A stretch of 64,000 bases of DNA, from assembly GCF_022581195.2 (NCBI RefSeq), contig NC_061458.1:8990001-9054000 (forward strand), written 5' to 3'. Below are positions 50,397 through 59,404 of this stretch, in pieces. The translations under genes were made by a program, and so were the position numbers. The notes under the pieces were generated by a model. It had not been told where the DNA came from. It did not search any database and saw only the letters and a list, made by a program, of their open reading frames with translations. How positions within the stretch are numbered: position 1 is the first letter of the stretch; each line of letters starts with the position of its first letter. The DNA comes from Helicoverpa zea (lineage: Eukaryota; Arthropoda; Insecta; Lepidoptera; Noctuidae).

Positions 50397-50514
50397 GTTT
50401 TTGCGCTACCAGGATTTGAGAGGAGTCGGCAAAATTCACCTGCCTGTGGCGCCTTTGTCTGGTATCGAAGTACGGAGGCACGAGCGGCGCGACAAGTCAT
50501 TCAACGCTCGTCAG
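50397..50514 (+). CDS. Candidate first coding exon, start codon split by the intron
   Basis: Sequence from an acceptor (aattaatacag) to a good donor (cgtcagGTATTT) is open in the frame beginning FLRYQDLRGVGKIHLP and ending RDKSFNARQ, 39 codons. Joining the last two bases of the 50137-50288 exon (AT) to the first base here (G) makes an ATG in this frame. The intron, 50289-50396, is 108 nt with GTAAGT...ACAG, a normal short insect intron size. The peptide is basic with no recognised domain. A second frame is also open. Downstream exons were not found in the window. Confidence 0.35.
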
Positions 50515-50519
50515 GTATT

Positions 50520-52082
50520 TTTTTTAGTTCTAATCAATATTCCTAACTGTTTCATTTATAATAGTCGTGCCTAGTTCTACCTATTGTCCTCTTGGAAATA
50601 GCTTTTGTTTACCTATGTACTGTGAAATTTGATTGGTTTAATTTATTTGAGCATGACAGAAAAGATCATCAAAAGGATCTAAAACTAGACTGACAGTGAA
50701 AGGTAGGTATACCTACCTGGTCGTAGCAAAAAGTTTCGCAGTAACAATCTTTCTTCTTACAACAACACTCTTTTTTCAATAAAATGAAGTTCTTTGCAGC
50801 AGACTAAAAACGCTCCTTAAAACTGTGCAATCAAAAATAAAAACGCATACTGCAAACACCTAAGCTCTACAATATTGCGTCGAAAAAACACACGGATGTT
50901 GGTTGGTCGTTATAAAAATGTAGGATCTAGGGAAAAGATCATCCTTGCCGTACCGGGGAGGAGGGGGAAGGGTGGCAACCCCTCTGATTTATGGTAACAT
51001 GTCGCGAGGAGCTACCGCGTACGCGAAACTCGCTTTTTGTCATTAACTGATTTTATTCTATTCCCTTTCCTCTCTTTTTTCATCTGATAGGTCACCAAAG
51101 TACCTTCATACCACAAAAATACTCTATACTTTAACATAACCTCAATCAAATTCACTCAAGTAAAAGCTACTATCTAATAGTTCGCAAGTCTGTTTGCGCG
51201 CTACGTATTTTGATATAATATACACAAACAAACAGTGGTTTGAGTACTTAGGTGAAATGTAGTTAACTTTCTGCGAAGCTTTTGGTTTGTTTGTGAGACT
51301 TGCAGCGACATCTGTTATCGAGTAGCGAGAAACTCAAAGAAAGATTTAAAAATTGTGTTGTTTGTACTGTATCTCCTGCTGTAACATGAATTTAATTGAA
51401 TACCAAAGCATTCAAATATAATATTTATCGTTGTTTGTTACAAGTTAAAAGTGTTCTACTTCGTATGGTACAAAAGGTAATCGAACTAACCGCCATCTTG
51501 TGAACGTTTGTTCAACCAACACGGAAATTTCAATTGAAAAGTTATTCATGTGCGCCGGTAGATGACTCTTTGTCAAACCAGAAAAGGAAAATTCTAAGCA
51601 TATTTTATATATACCTACGTCTTTTTTCATAAATAAGTACGATGTTATTTACACGTGACTTTATTTCAGAAAAAGTAGGTACCTATAAGTAATTAATAAC
51701 ACATTTAACCTTTTGACTGTTTTCCGTGCAAATGAACTTTTGATTAGCAAAATACCTATTAGGTACCTTTACATACCTACAAGGAAAACTCAGTAGGTGA
51801 CCATGGATGGCAGGTATGCACCTAAAAATTGTGTATGTACCATCCACGAAAGTGAAAAAAATATACCTAGATAATTAGATAGGTACTACATACCAACATT
51901 GCTAGCATTTACGATCATGGTGCGGACAATAGGTACATTACAGCTCTCGTCAAATATTTTTTCTGCTCTGATGTCAGCCATTTGACTGTTTCACAATCTG
52001 TAGACAACTTCAATGGGGCTATGTTTTTTATTTTGAGTTGAACTATAAACAGGGAGCTTTATATCGTTGCACTCTTATGTAC
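50520..52082. other. Non-coding, nothing recognised
   Basis: Contains tracts of taggtacctacc-type sequence (51670-51900) typical of moth intergenic and intronic DNA. Confidence 0.45.
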
Positions 52083-52083
52083 T

Positions 52084-52276
52084 TCTATACTAATGTTATA
52101 AAGAGGAAATTTTCTTATTTGTTTGTAATGGATAAACTCAAAAACTACAAGACCGATTCAAAAAATCTTTCACCATTAGGAAGCTACATTATCCACAAGT
52201 AACATAGCCTACATTTTATCCCAGTACGGGCAGTAGTTCCCAATTGACGTGGTTGAAACCGCGGGAAAACGGCTAG
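52084..52276 (+). mobile_element. Complete short non-autonomous Helitron
   Basis: Begins TCTATACTAATGTTATAAAG and ends ggaaaacggCTAG followed by T, with gtttgtaatggataaactc, ctacattatccacaag, cagtacgggcagtagttc and gttgaaaccgcggg in between. Both Helitron termini (5' TC, 3' CTAG) are present in 193 bp, making this the best-preserved Helitron copy in the window. It has no coding capacity and must have used trans-acting Rep/helicase. Confidence 0.85.
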
Positions 52277-52539
52277 TTATAAAAACATGAGTAAATAAGT
52301 AGGTTCGTACTAAAATCGTCGCCAGTGCCAATGACAAGATCTTAGCCTAGTCTTGAGAGGAAAGTGGTATGAAGCTTTCATACTTGGCCTCATTTTAGAG
52401 CCTAGCACATTATACACAATTTGCTATTAGAAAGAGCTAGGTAACCTACCAAGTGTTTTACGAGAAGAAAACTTTCAAATTCGTGTCAAAGTTGACATTT
52501 GTCAATGGCTGAATTAATTTTTAAAAAAATGTTTAGAAG

Positions 52540-52745
52540 GCACCTATACTTCTTCTTCCTCCTGCCCTGTTCGCAATTTTATTTGGGGTCGGCGCAATAT
52601 GTCATCCTCTTCCATTTTCCCCAGTCACTCGTCATACTGACACTCACTCCCTTCCTATTCATGTCATCTTTCAGGCAATCCATCTATCTTTTCTTAGGTC
52701 TTGATCTTCCTCTCCATCCATCTACTAGTACCAGTACTGGCGTAA
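52540..52745 (-). repeat. Interspersed repeat tail, same family as 30420-30490
   Basis: The plus strand reads cttcttcctcctgccct, tatttggggtcggcgc, cctcttccattttcccc, gtcatctttcaggcaatcc, tcttcctctccatccatc. It is a longer copy of the repeat at 30420-30490. The 84-codon plus-strand frame over it (52499-52753) is repeat-derived. Confidence 0.65.
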
Positions 52746-52910
52746 TAATCTAATAGTACTTGCGTATACCTAGTGATAAAGTTTTATTACGTTCGATGAA
52801 TATAGTTCGGCCATTCAGAGAATGCGTTCCTGACACGTCGCGATTGAACTGACGACGGAAAGTTTTAATAGGACCAAGTCATCGATACCCGCAACTACCA
52901 GAAGCATATA

Positions 52911-53546
52911 ATGCGGGTCCCTAACCTTCTCACAGACACGTGTCGACGCTGCCACTCAACCCCCGAAACCATACAACATATCACGTCTGCCTGCAGATCA
53001 CTGGCACAGACTGACTACAAACACCGACATGACCAGGTAGCATCCATAGTACACCAGCACCTTGCACATAAACTTAAATTCATAGAAAGGAAAACTGCAT
53101 ATTACAAATACAAACCGAGCACAACATTCGAAAACAATAGCCACAGACTATATTGGGACAGGACCATCATTACCGACAAGACTATACACTTCAACAGACC
53201 CGACATTACATTATTTGATAAAAATAACAAAAACGCTTACCTTATAGATATAGCCATCCCAAATACCCATAACGTCCAACCCACAATAGCCGATAAACTA
53301 ACAAAGTACCAAGATTTAGCAATAGAACTCAAACGTCAATGGCAGGCACAAACTATACATATAGTCCCGATAGTCATATCATCAACGGGGGTTGTGCCAA
53401 AGAGCCTTAAACGCAGCCTAGACCTACTACAGATCCCACAATACATAACCCAAACAATCCAGAAACCCGTTATACTTAACACATGCCGAATCACGAGAAA
53501 ATTTCTCACTACATCTTCTGTTTCATCTACCTACTGTATCACCTAA
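52911..53546 (+). pseudogene. C-terminal endonuclease domain of RLE LINE polyprotein
   Basis: The open frame (from a stop at about 52872; the ATG at 52911 is incidental) encodes the post-RT region of an R2/R4-type polyprotein. A CCHC motif lies at residues 11-28 (C11, C14, H23, C28). A PD-(D/E)XK restriction-like endonuclease core follows: RPD at 96-98, Asp113 in LIDIAIP, and Lys at 129 and 132 in KLTKY. The nuclease nicks the target DNA so that the RNA can be reverse transcribed in place. The 211 codons contain no stop or frameshift, so loss of the upstream part is recent or the fragment is young. It cannot be functional without its RT. Confidence 0.85.
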
Positions 53547-53624
53547 ACCCCTGATCACGCTTGGCTAAGGCCCGTGTGACCAGATTCTTCTACCCCCACC
53601 AGGGAGAATAAAAAATATAACAAG

Positions 53625-53639
53625 AAATAATAATAATAA
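53625..53639. repeat. TAA/AAT microsatellite at junction of copies A and B
   Basis: About four AAT units close copy A and precede copy B. The matching tract at 54345-54358 closes copy B. Confidence 0.9.
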
Positions 53640-53779
53640 GCCCCGCAGGGCATCTGAGGCGGATGACGGGGAGTAGCGACCCCGCGGGGCTATATATCCG
53701 AGTGCTCCAGGGAGAGTATACTGTCCCCCATCTCCGGCCTGCCGGAGTGAAGCATGATGGGGGATAGGTCTCCCGCCTC
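53640..53779 (+). ncRNA. Possible HDV-like self-cleaving ribozyme fold
   Basis: Pairings in HDV order can be drawn by eye. P1: GCCCCGC 53640-53646 with GCGGGGC 53684-53690, starting at the first base after the TAA repeat. P2: GAGGCGG 53656-53662 with CCGCCTC 53773-53779. P3: GGGG 53668-53671 with CCCC 53680-53683, enclosing an 8-nt loop. P4: 53722-53732 with 53756-53766, capped by another hairpin. R2-type LINEs carry such ribozymes at their 5' ends. Against it, the P4-P2 joining strand (GGTCTC) lacks the usual catalytic C followed by adenines, and no clear P1.1 is seen. Confidence 0.3.
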
Positions 53780-54344
53780 TTGGCTTGCCTTCATCGGCCG
53801 GTCAGAGTGGAGTCGCTAGAGCAGGGTTAACAGCCCACTCGGAGGGTAGGTGCCTCGTGGTAAGTGGCGAGTGGGCCGGTGATGCTGGACCCACAGGGAG
53901 CGCGTGATCTGCGTTTAAAGTCCGCCGAGGTATCCTCACCCTTCAGCCGCTCATGTACCTGTTGCCCCCTTGTTGCGATTTAGCGACTGATTCCCGGGGG
54001 CCCAGTAAGTGAGTTGGCGAGTCTCCACCTGCCATTTTTACGTGTATTTATTACATTGTTATCGGCAGGTGCCATAGTTCCCGTAGTTTCCCCATTCCTA
54101 GTCCACTAGCATCCCATCACAATAGCCCAAGTAGTTTTCATCCATAGTTAGCAATAGTTTAGCACAGAACCGGGGATTGTCCTTGGGTACATTTCTATAG
54201 TGTATACAGGGATAATCGTCGGTTTTGTGTCACCATTTCATTAAAGTTGTCTCAAAAGGGCTTCAGCGTGTTGGCTTCGGCCCCACGTTCGCCTCCCAAA
54301 AATCCGGGACTCTATAGTCCCGAGGTCTGGTAGAGACATACAAG
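53640..54344 (+). mobile_element. TAA-flanked GC-rich structured segment, probable RLE-LINE UTR-derived short element (copy B)
   Basis: These 705 bp are sharply bounded by TAA repeats on both sides (53625-53639 and 54345-54358). The sequence is much GC-richer than its surroundings and has no frame above 60 codons. It is packed with inverted repeats, including 53722-53732 with 53756-53766, 53833-53841 with 53868-53876, and a 7-bp terminal hairpin CGGGACT/AGTCCCG at 54305-54322. Its 3' end (catacaag then TAA repeats) resembles that of copy A (ataacaag then TAA repeats). The simplest reading is a 5' UTR fused to a 3' UTR of a TAA-targeting R4/Dong-like element after loss of the coding region, i.e. 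a short non-autonomous derivative. It could instead be a full UTR of another element. Confidence 0.5.
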
Positions 54345-54489
54345 ATAATAATAATAATCTTTATTTGCTTTAAACATGGTATTTTTGGTGTTACATAAGA
54401 TATATAAGGAACAAGCATGTTTAGCTATATAATAGCATGCAAAAATGTATAACTTAAAACTAACATCTTAATATTAAATTAACATTAAC

Positions 54490-57394
54490 CTATTTGAGAT
54501 CAAAATTTCGATCAAGAAATTCACTGACACTATAAAAGCTACATTTGACTAGCCATTCGTGTAGTTTTGCCTTCAGAGCTCTTACATGTAATAATTTCAG
54601 GTTTCTAGGAATTTTGTTATAAATACGTACACACATTGCAAGGCAGTTTTTGTTATATTTTGTCAGTCTTGGTAGGTCATCAAGAACTAGCGTGTATGGA
54701 TCACGTCTGCTCCGCTGTAATACCTCATTTGCTGACTTAAATAAATTTTTGTTCTTTGCTACGAACATACAAATTTCATATATATAAAGTGATGGTAGTG
54801 GTAACAAACCAAGTTTTTTAAATACTGGTCGACATGAGTCGTCAGGTTGCATACCCCAAATCGATCTTATGCACTTTTTTTGTGCAATATATGCACGGTT
54901 CATGTCGGTACTATTACCCCACATGATAAGCCCATAACGCAGCAATGATTCAACGTAGGCACGATAAGACATTATTGCCGTTTTGATGTTTGTTACTCTT
55001 TTTACTATTTTTAGAGCATATACAAATTTATTAATTTTGGTACTGAGATTATCTACGTGCTCTTTCCAGTTTATATTTTTATCTATGATTATACCTAAGA
55101 ACCGAGTATGTGTAACTTCTTTGATTGTAGGGATGTTGAGATTGATGTTATTTTTGTAATTGTTAGTTTGGTTAAATTGAATGAAGACGGATTTCTCTAA
55201 GTTTATTTTCAAGCGGTTTATATTTAGCCAAGTTAGTAATGAGTCTATTGTGTTATTAATTTCAACCTCATGACCTTTAACAGTATTACATGTTTTGTTG
55301 GACGTTACTATGATGGATATATCATCAGCAAATAATATGCACTTATGTGGGGTTATTTTAACGATATCATTTATATAAATTAAAAATAGTATGGGACCAA
55401 GGACACTTCCTTGTGGAACGCCATATTTATTTGGATTATATTTAGAATAGTATGATGCCATATCTTTATTATTATTAATTTTGTTTATAACGACGCTTTG
55501 CTGCCTATCACCTAGATACGACGATATCCACTCATGAGCGGGACCTCTAACTCCTATAGAATCTAATTTTTTTAATAGTAATTCGTGCGAGACTAGATCG
55601 AAAGCTTTTGATAAATCGAAGAAAAGACCAGTAGTGAGATAGTTGTTATTAACATTAGAGAGTATAGTTTTCATGAGTGTAAATATGGCTAAGGATGTAG
55701 ACTTGTTTTTTTGAAATCCGAACTGTTCTTCAGCAATAATTTTAAATTTACTGCAATAATCAATCAACCTCTTATGCATGCATTTTTCAAACACTTTCGA
55801 TAAGATGGGTATAAGTGTTATTGGGCGATAATTATTGACATCAAATTTGTCTCCTTTTTTAAATATTGGTTTTACTATGGCGAGTTTTAATCTGTCGGGG
55901 AATATACCCTCTGAGAATGACATATTGATAAGGTACGTTAAGATTTCACATAGTTCTTCACAGCAGGCTTTTATGATTTTTGTGTTAATTTCATCGTAAC
56001 CCTCTGAGTGAGTATTGCTTAAGGACATTATTTCCTGCCGCACTTCGCTGGGTGACATAGGTTTTAGGAACATCGAGTTTGGATATCTACTTGGACTAAT
56101 GTGTTGATTGCTCGTCTGTGCTTTGATCTGTGGTAAGTTGGTGTAATGATCGTTAAATACAGAAGCTATTTCGATAGGGTCTTTAATGTCTTTACCATTT
56201 GACTTTATCGTTTCTATGGTGTTTTTAGTGGGTAATTTATTAATTTCGCTTTTAATAACTGACCAAGTTGCTATGCATTTGTTATCGTGATTGTTAATAT
56301 ATTTTATATTTACGTTTTTTTTTGACAAACTTATACACTTTTTTAGTAAATCAGAGTAGCAATTATATTTATTTCTATTGTTACTATTTTTGTTTTTATA
56401 ATACAGATACCGTAGTTTGCGTTTAGTTTTACAACTTTGTTTTAATCCTCTGCTTATCCATTTTTGTGTTTTATTATTGTTATTCACCTTAATTCTTGTT
56501 TTCGGAAAGCAGAGATTATACAGTAGGCAAAGCCAATCATGGAACTCATTAAATGCAGAATTTAGATCAGTGTTTAGGTAAACATCAGACCATGACAGAT
56601 TCTGCAAGTGACCCTTAAATTTACTTATGTACTCTAAATTAAAGTCTCTTTTGTAAATATAATATTTTTCAGAGTTTTGTGTGGCAGGTTTAACAGGAAA
56701 GGGCACATTTGCAGGGTTACATTTGTGCAGTATCGTGATCAGACAGATGTAGAGGTAGGACAGTAGCATTTGCATTAGTAATATTGCTTAATATGTGATC
56801 GATACAAGACAATTTCCGGGTTGGGACATTTATGTGGATTTTAAAGTTATAGTTATTTGCCAAGTCCTGGAGTTCGTTTGTTACATTCCCTTTTCGTAGT
56901 GTATTGATATTAAAGTCGCCGGTTATCACAATGTTCGTTTTAGATTTGTATTTATTTGATAAGTTATGCATAAGGTTACCTAATTTGATTAAGAATTGAT
57001 GTGGATCAGATTGGGGTGTTCGGTATACACATATTATTATAATTTTATTAGAAGATATTATTTCTACACCGCAGACTTCAAACACATTTTGAGCAGCGTA
57101 GTTATTTAAGAATGTTAGCTCTTTAGAATTTAGTCCTTTTTTTACGTATATGCAAGTGCCACCTCTTTGCTTTTCTCTCGAATAATTAGAAGCCATAGTG
57201 TAGTTATGTATTTTAGCGTAGAACTCGTTTCCTTTTTTTATAAATGTTTCTGATAGGCAAATTACATCTGGATCATTATTTATTTCTTTTAATTCTTCAA
57301 TTGTTATTTCCAATAATTCTTTTTTGGACAAGATACTCGCTATATTTTGGTGTAGTATTTTAAAATTGTGTATATTTTCATTATTTTTAGGCAC
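54490..57394 (-). pseudogene. LINE ORF2: AP-like endonuclease and reverse transcriptase, one frameshift
   Basis: ORF2 nicks the target and reverse transcribes the element RNA. The first frame (57394-56717) is an exonuclease/endonuclease/phosphatase domain with LHQNI, LSETFI (catalytic Glu), VYRTPQ, TGDFN and the closing SDHD. A frameshift at about 56725 separates it from the second frame (to 54490), which carries the RT: KPIFKKGDK, FFDLSKAFD (residues 385-393 of that frame), GVPQGS (452-457) and FADD (482-485), then HTRFLG and a thumb/C-terminal region with YGLIMWG. Reading across the shift gives about 965 residues, normal for CR1/L2 ORF2. No ATG opens the first frame: it begins after a TAA at about 57424 and overlaps the end of ORF1 by 8 nt, suggesting coupled translation in the parent element. 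All catalytic motifs seen are intact. Confidence 0.92.
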
Positions 57395-58832
57395 GAAAAA
57401 GCGATTGATTTTTATTCTTATTTAAGACGGGAAAATAATAGGGTATGGTCCCTTTTGAAGCCTTTGCGTCGGGTTGAATATTCACGCAACGTTCATCGTG
57501 GCTACTTTCTTTTAAGCATGTAAAGTAATAAGGAATTGTCCCTTTCTTGGGTTCATTTACACTGGTGTTTGTATTAGAACTTGATTTGTTACGCACTAAC
57601 CATTTCCGAATAGCGCTTGGGTTCAAGTATTTATCATTATAGTCACAAGAATCAATAGCATAATTTATTGACTCACATATTTCAAAGTGCTTACTGCGCT
57701 TTTTGTTTAAGAAATAGCATTTTTCATATTTTTTACATAGGTTATCTATAGAGTAATTCAATTTATTTACATTTATATTTACATTATTTAGGACGTTCAG
57801 TACAATCACACAGTTATTTTTAAACTTATTTAATATTATTTCTAGCTGAGATAAGGATTATGGTCGTTTTCCCCTACACATATAATTAGTTTGTCATCAG
57901 GTGAGAGTTCGCTATTTCTACAGTTGACTAATATTTCTCTGGTCGGAGCATTCGGTTTCGTTTCAGCGACGACTCTGTACCTCTCATACTGCGTGTTGGC
58001 ACGCGAGCGTGATATGGCTGCTGCTAGTCCGACGCACCGCTGGGAGCCGTAGATAACTATCTTCTTTTCGTTAGTTGGTTTCAACCACTTCGTAGCATTA
58101 GGCATAGTGTTTAGTCTCATATTTTGTGTAACTTTTAGAGACTCATTTACATTTATGTGGTGACTATGGCGCATAAGTTCTTCAATGCGACCAGTGAGTT
58201 TTGAGATCTCTTGTTCTGCGACCTGTAGTTGTTGTTGTAGAGTGTCGATTTCCTGTTTTAGCAATGTTATCTTCCCGTAGTCATTATTAGTAGAGGGACC
58301 GTCTGAAGTTGGTGAGTTTTGTGCAGTGGACATGTTATTCTGTTTTGTTAGGGCACAGTTTTTCTTCTGGTTAGAATGGCTTATGACAGATTCCAGTCTC
58401 TGGTTTTCCACAGCTAATTTTTTAATTTGTTCCCGTAAGTCACTGTTTTCTGATAGCAAATCTCCCAGTTTATTTTCTGTACTTTCAAGTTTAAGTGTTA
58501 GTTGAGTTATTGTGCACCTCATTTCTGAGGTTGATACTAGGTCAGTTATTGTTTTATCAACACTTCTAGATATCTTGGGGGTACTGAATGATTCATCAGA
58601 AGTCTCGCATTCTGTGAGTATGTGTGAGTCAAATAGCATAGTGCTGTGTTGTACTGGCGATTGGTGTAGCGTTTCATCATTTACATTATCATTTATGTTA
58701 GCGGCTAGTTGTATCGGAGATACTGATTTAATGAGTGGTTGCTTTTTCCGTAAGGTAATGTTAGACTGTACATTATCGTCTGCATATTTCTTATTTTTTA
58801 TTTTTTTATCGTCTGCATATTTCTTATTTTTT
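57387..58832 (-). pseudogene. LINE ORF1: coiled coil and SGNH/esterase-like domain, frameshifted
   Basis: ORF1 proteins bind the element RNA and assemble the particle. The frame is open from about 58832; the first ATG is at 58639. A heptad coiled coil (LKLESTENKLGDLLSENS and following) is encoded at about 58510-58380, with a second helical stretch (LQQQLQVAEQEISKL) near 58200. An SGNH-hydrolase-like domain follows: KIVIYGSQRCVG near 58060-58020 in place of block I GDS, and VGEND near 57880, matching block III GxND. A single frameshift at about 57846-57852 puts a stop (NPYLS*) before the rest of the domain, which continues in the next frame (LSQLEIILNKFKNN..., to 57387). The C-terminal part contains KGTIPYYF twice. 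The N-terminus seems lost. Confidence 0.85.
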
Positions 58833-58833
58833 T
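58773..58833 (-). repeat. 33-nt tandem duplication at the LINE 5' junction
   Basis: The unit ttatcgtctgcatatttct... starts at 58773 and again at 58806, a period of 33 nt that keeps the ORF1 frame and duplicates the peptide KNKKYADD. It lies at the 5' edge of the LINE and may have formed during 5' joining of the insertion. Confidence 0.85.
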
Positions 58834-59021
58834 ACTGACTGATCTTACTTTTGACCAAAGGTTTGTAATCCTTTGCGACAAGGACGCCTCTTACCACGAT
58901 ACACTTGTTTTGATCGTGTTACCGACACTGCCCATACATTTTTTTCGTATCGTTTTGGAATATTGGGATACATTAGTAGAAGGAGGTGAACAAACTTTAT
59001 TGCACGTTTATTTGGCGCGGA

Positions 59022-59200
59022 CTATACTAATATTATTTTTAAATCTGAAGAGTTTGTTTGTTGATTTGTACGCGCTTATCTCAGGAACTACTGGACCGGT
59101 ATAACCTATGCATAGCTGTACTTTGGGCCTCAACCGAGATCTACCCGTAAAGAATCGCCTTAACCCATCTTTTAAAAAGTTTTCCGAAAATTTTCCTTTC
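59022..59200 (+). mobile_element. Helitron relic
   Basis: Begins actatactaatattattttt, then aaatctgaagagtttgtttg, gcgcttatctcaggaac and tactggaccgg, the landmark order of lepidopteran short Helitrons. The 3' hairpin and CTAG are not recognisable. Antiparallel frames of 64 and 73 codons here are repeat-derived. Confidence 0.65.
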
Positions 59201-59207
59201 TTAATCT

Positions 59208-59400
59208 TTTGACGACATAGTTGGTGCAATGGTCACCATGCTAGACTGGCGATGAGAGGTTCTCTGGTTCGATCCCCGGTGATTTGTGTGCTGGTATATT
59301 AGTTGGCTGTTGCTTAGGTGTCTTATACCTATCTATATGTATTTATGAATACAATTGTAATTAAGTATTAGTAAATATATTATCCACCGATTGGCAACCT
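59208..59400 (+). repeat. tRNA-derived SINE
   Basis: The head has an A-box-like tagttggtgcaatggtc (59217-59233) and a near-perfect B box ggttcgatccc (59266-59276), spaced as in a tRNA. It is followed by gatttgtgtgctgg and an AT-rich body (cttatacctatctatatg, attagtaaatatattatcc). The head resembles a tRNA, but the tRNA acceptor stem is not formed, so it is a SINE and not a tRNA gene. Confidence 0.7.
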
Positions 59401-59404
59401 GAGA

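Larger units (their letters stand above)
52866..53639 (+). mobile_element. 5'-truncated restriction-like-endonuclease LINE (R2/R4 group), copy A
   Basis: This is the 3' end of an RLE-type non-LTR element: the last 211 or so codons of the single ORF, about 60 nt of 3' UTR, AATAAA at 53607, and a terminal ataacaag followed by TAA repeats (53625-53639). RT and the N-terminal zinc fingers are missing, as expected for 5' truncation. Elements of the R4/Dong lineage target TAA repeats, which fits this end. Confidence 0.75.
54345..58835 (-). mobile_element. CR1/L2-like LINE, 5'-truncated, two frameshifts
   Basis: The minus-strand order is ORF1 (coiled coil plus esterase-like domain, 58832-57387), ORF2 (endonuclease plus RT, 57394-54490), a 3' UTR of about 130 nt with AATAAA near its end, and a terminal ATT/TAA tandem tract (54358-54345). 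This architecture is that of the CR1/L2 group of the Jockey superfamily. It is nearly full length. The 5' end lies inside an open ORF1 frame, just past a 33-nt tandem duplication. No convincing target-site duplication was found. The 3' tail abuts the TAA end of the plus-strand copy B, so the two elements meet tail to tail. Confidence 0.9.

Noticed and set aside
53559..53573. ggctaagg in the 3' UTR of copy A, resembling the HDV-like J4/2 catalytic strand
   Set aside because: It lies upstream of the P1 helix proposed for 53640 and has no pairing partners in the right order.
58512..58838. 108-codon plus-strand frame
   Set aside because: It is the antisense shadow of LINE ORF1 on the minus strand.
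59208..59290. tRNA gene
   Set aside because: A and B boxes are present, but the acceptor stem does not pair and a SINE-type body follows.
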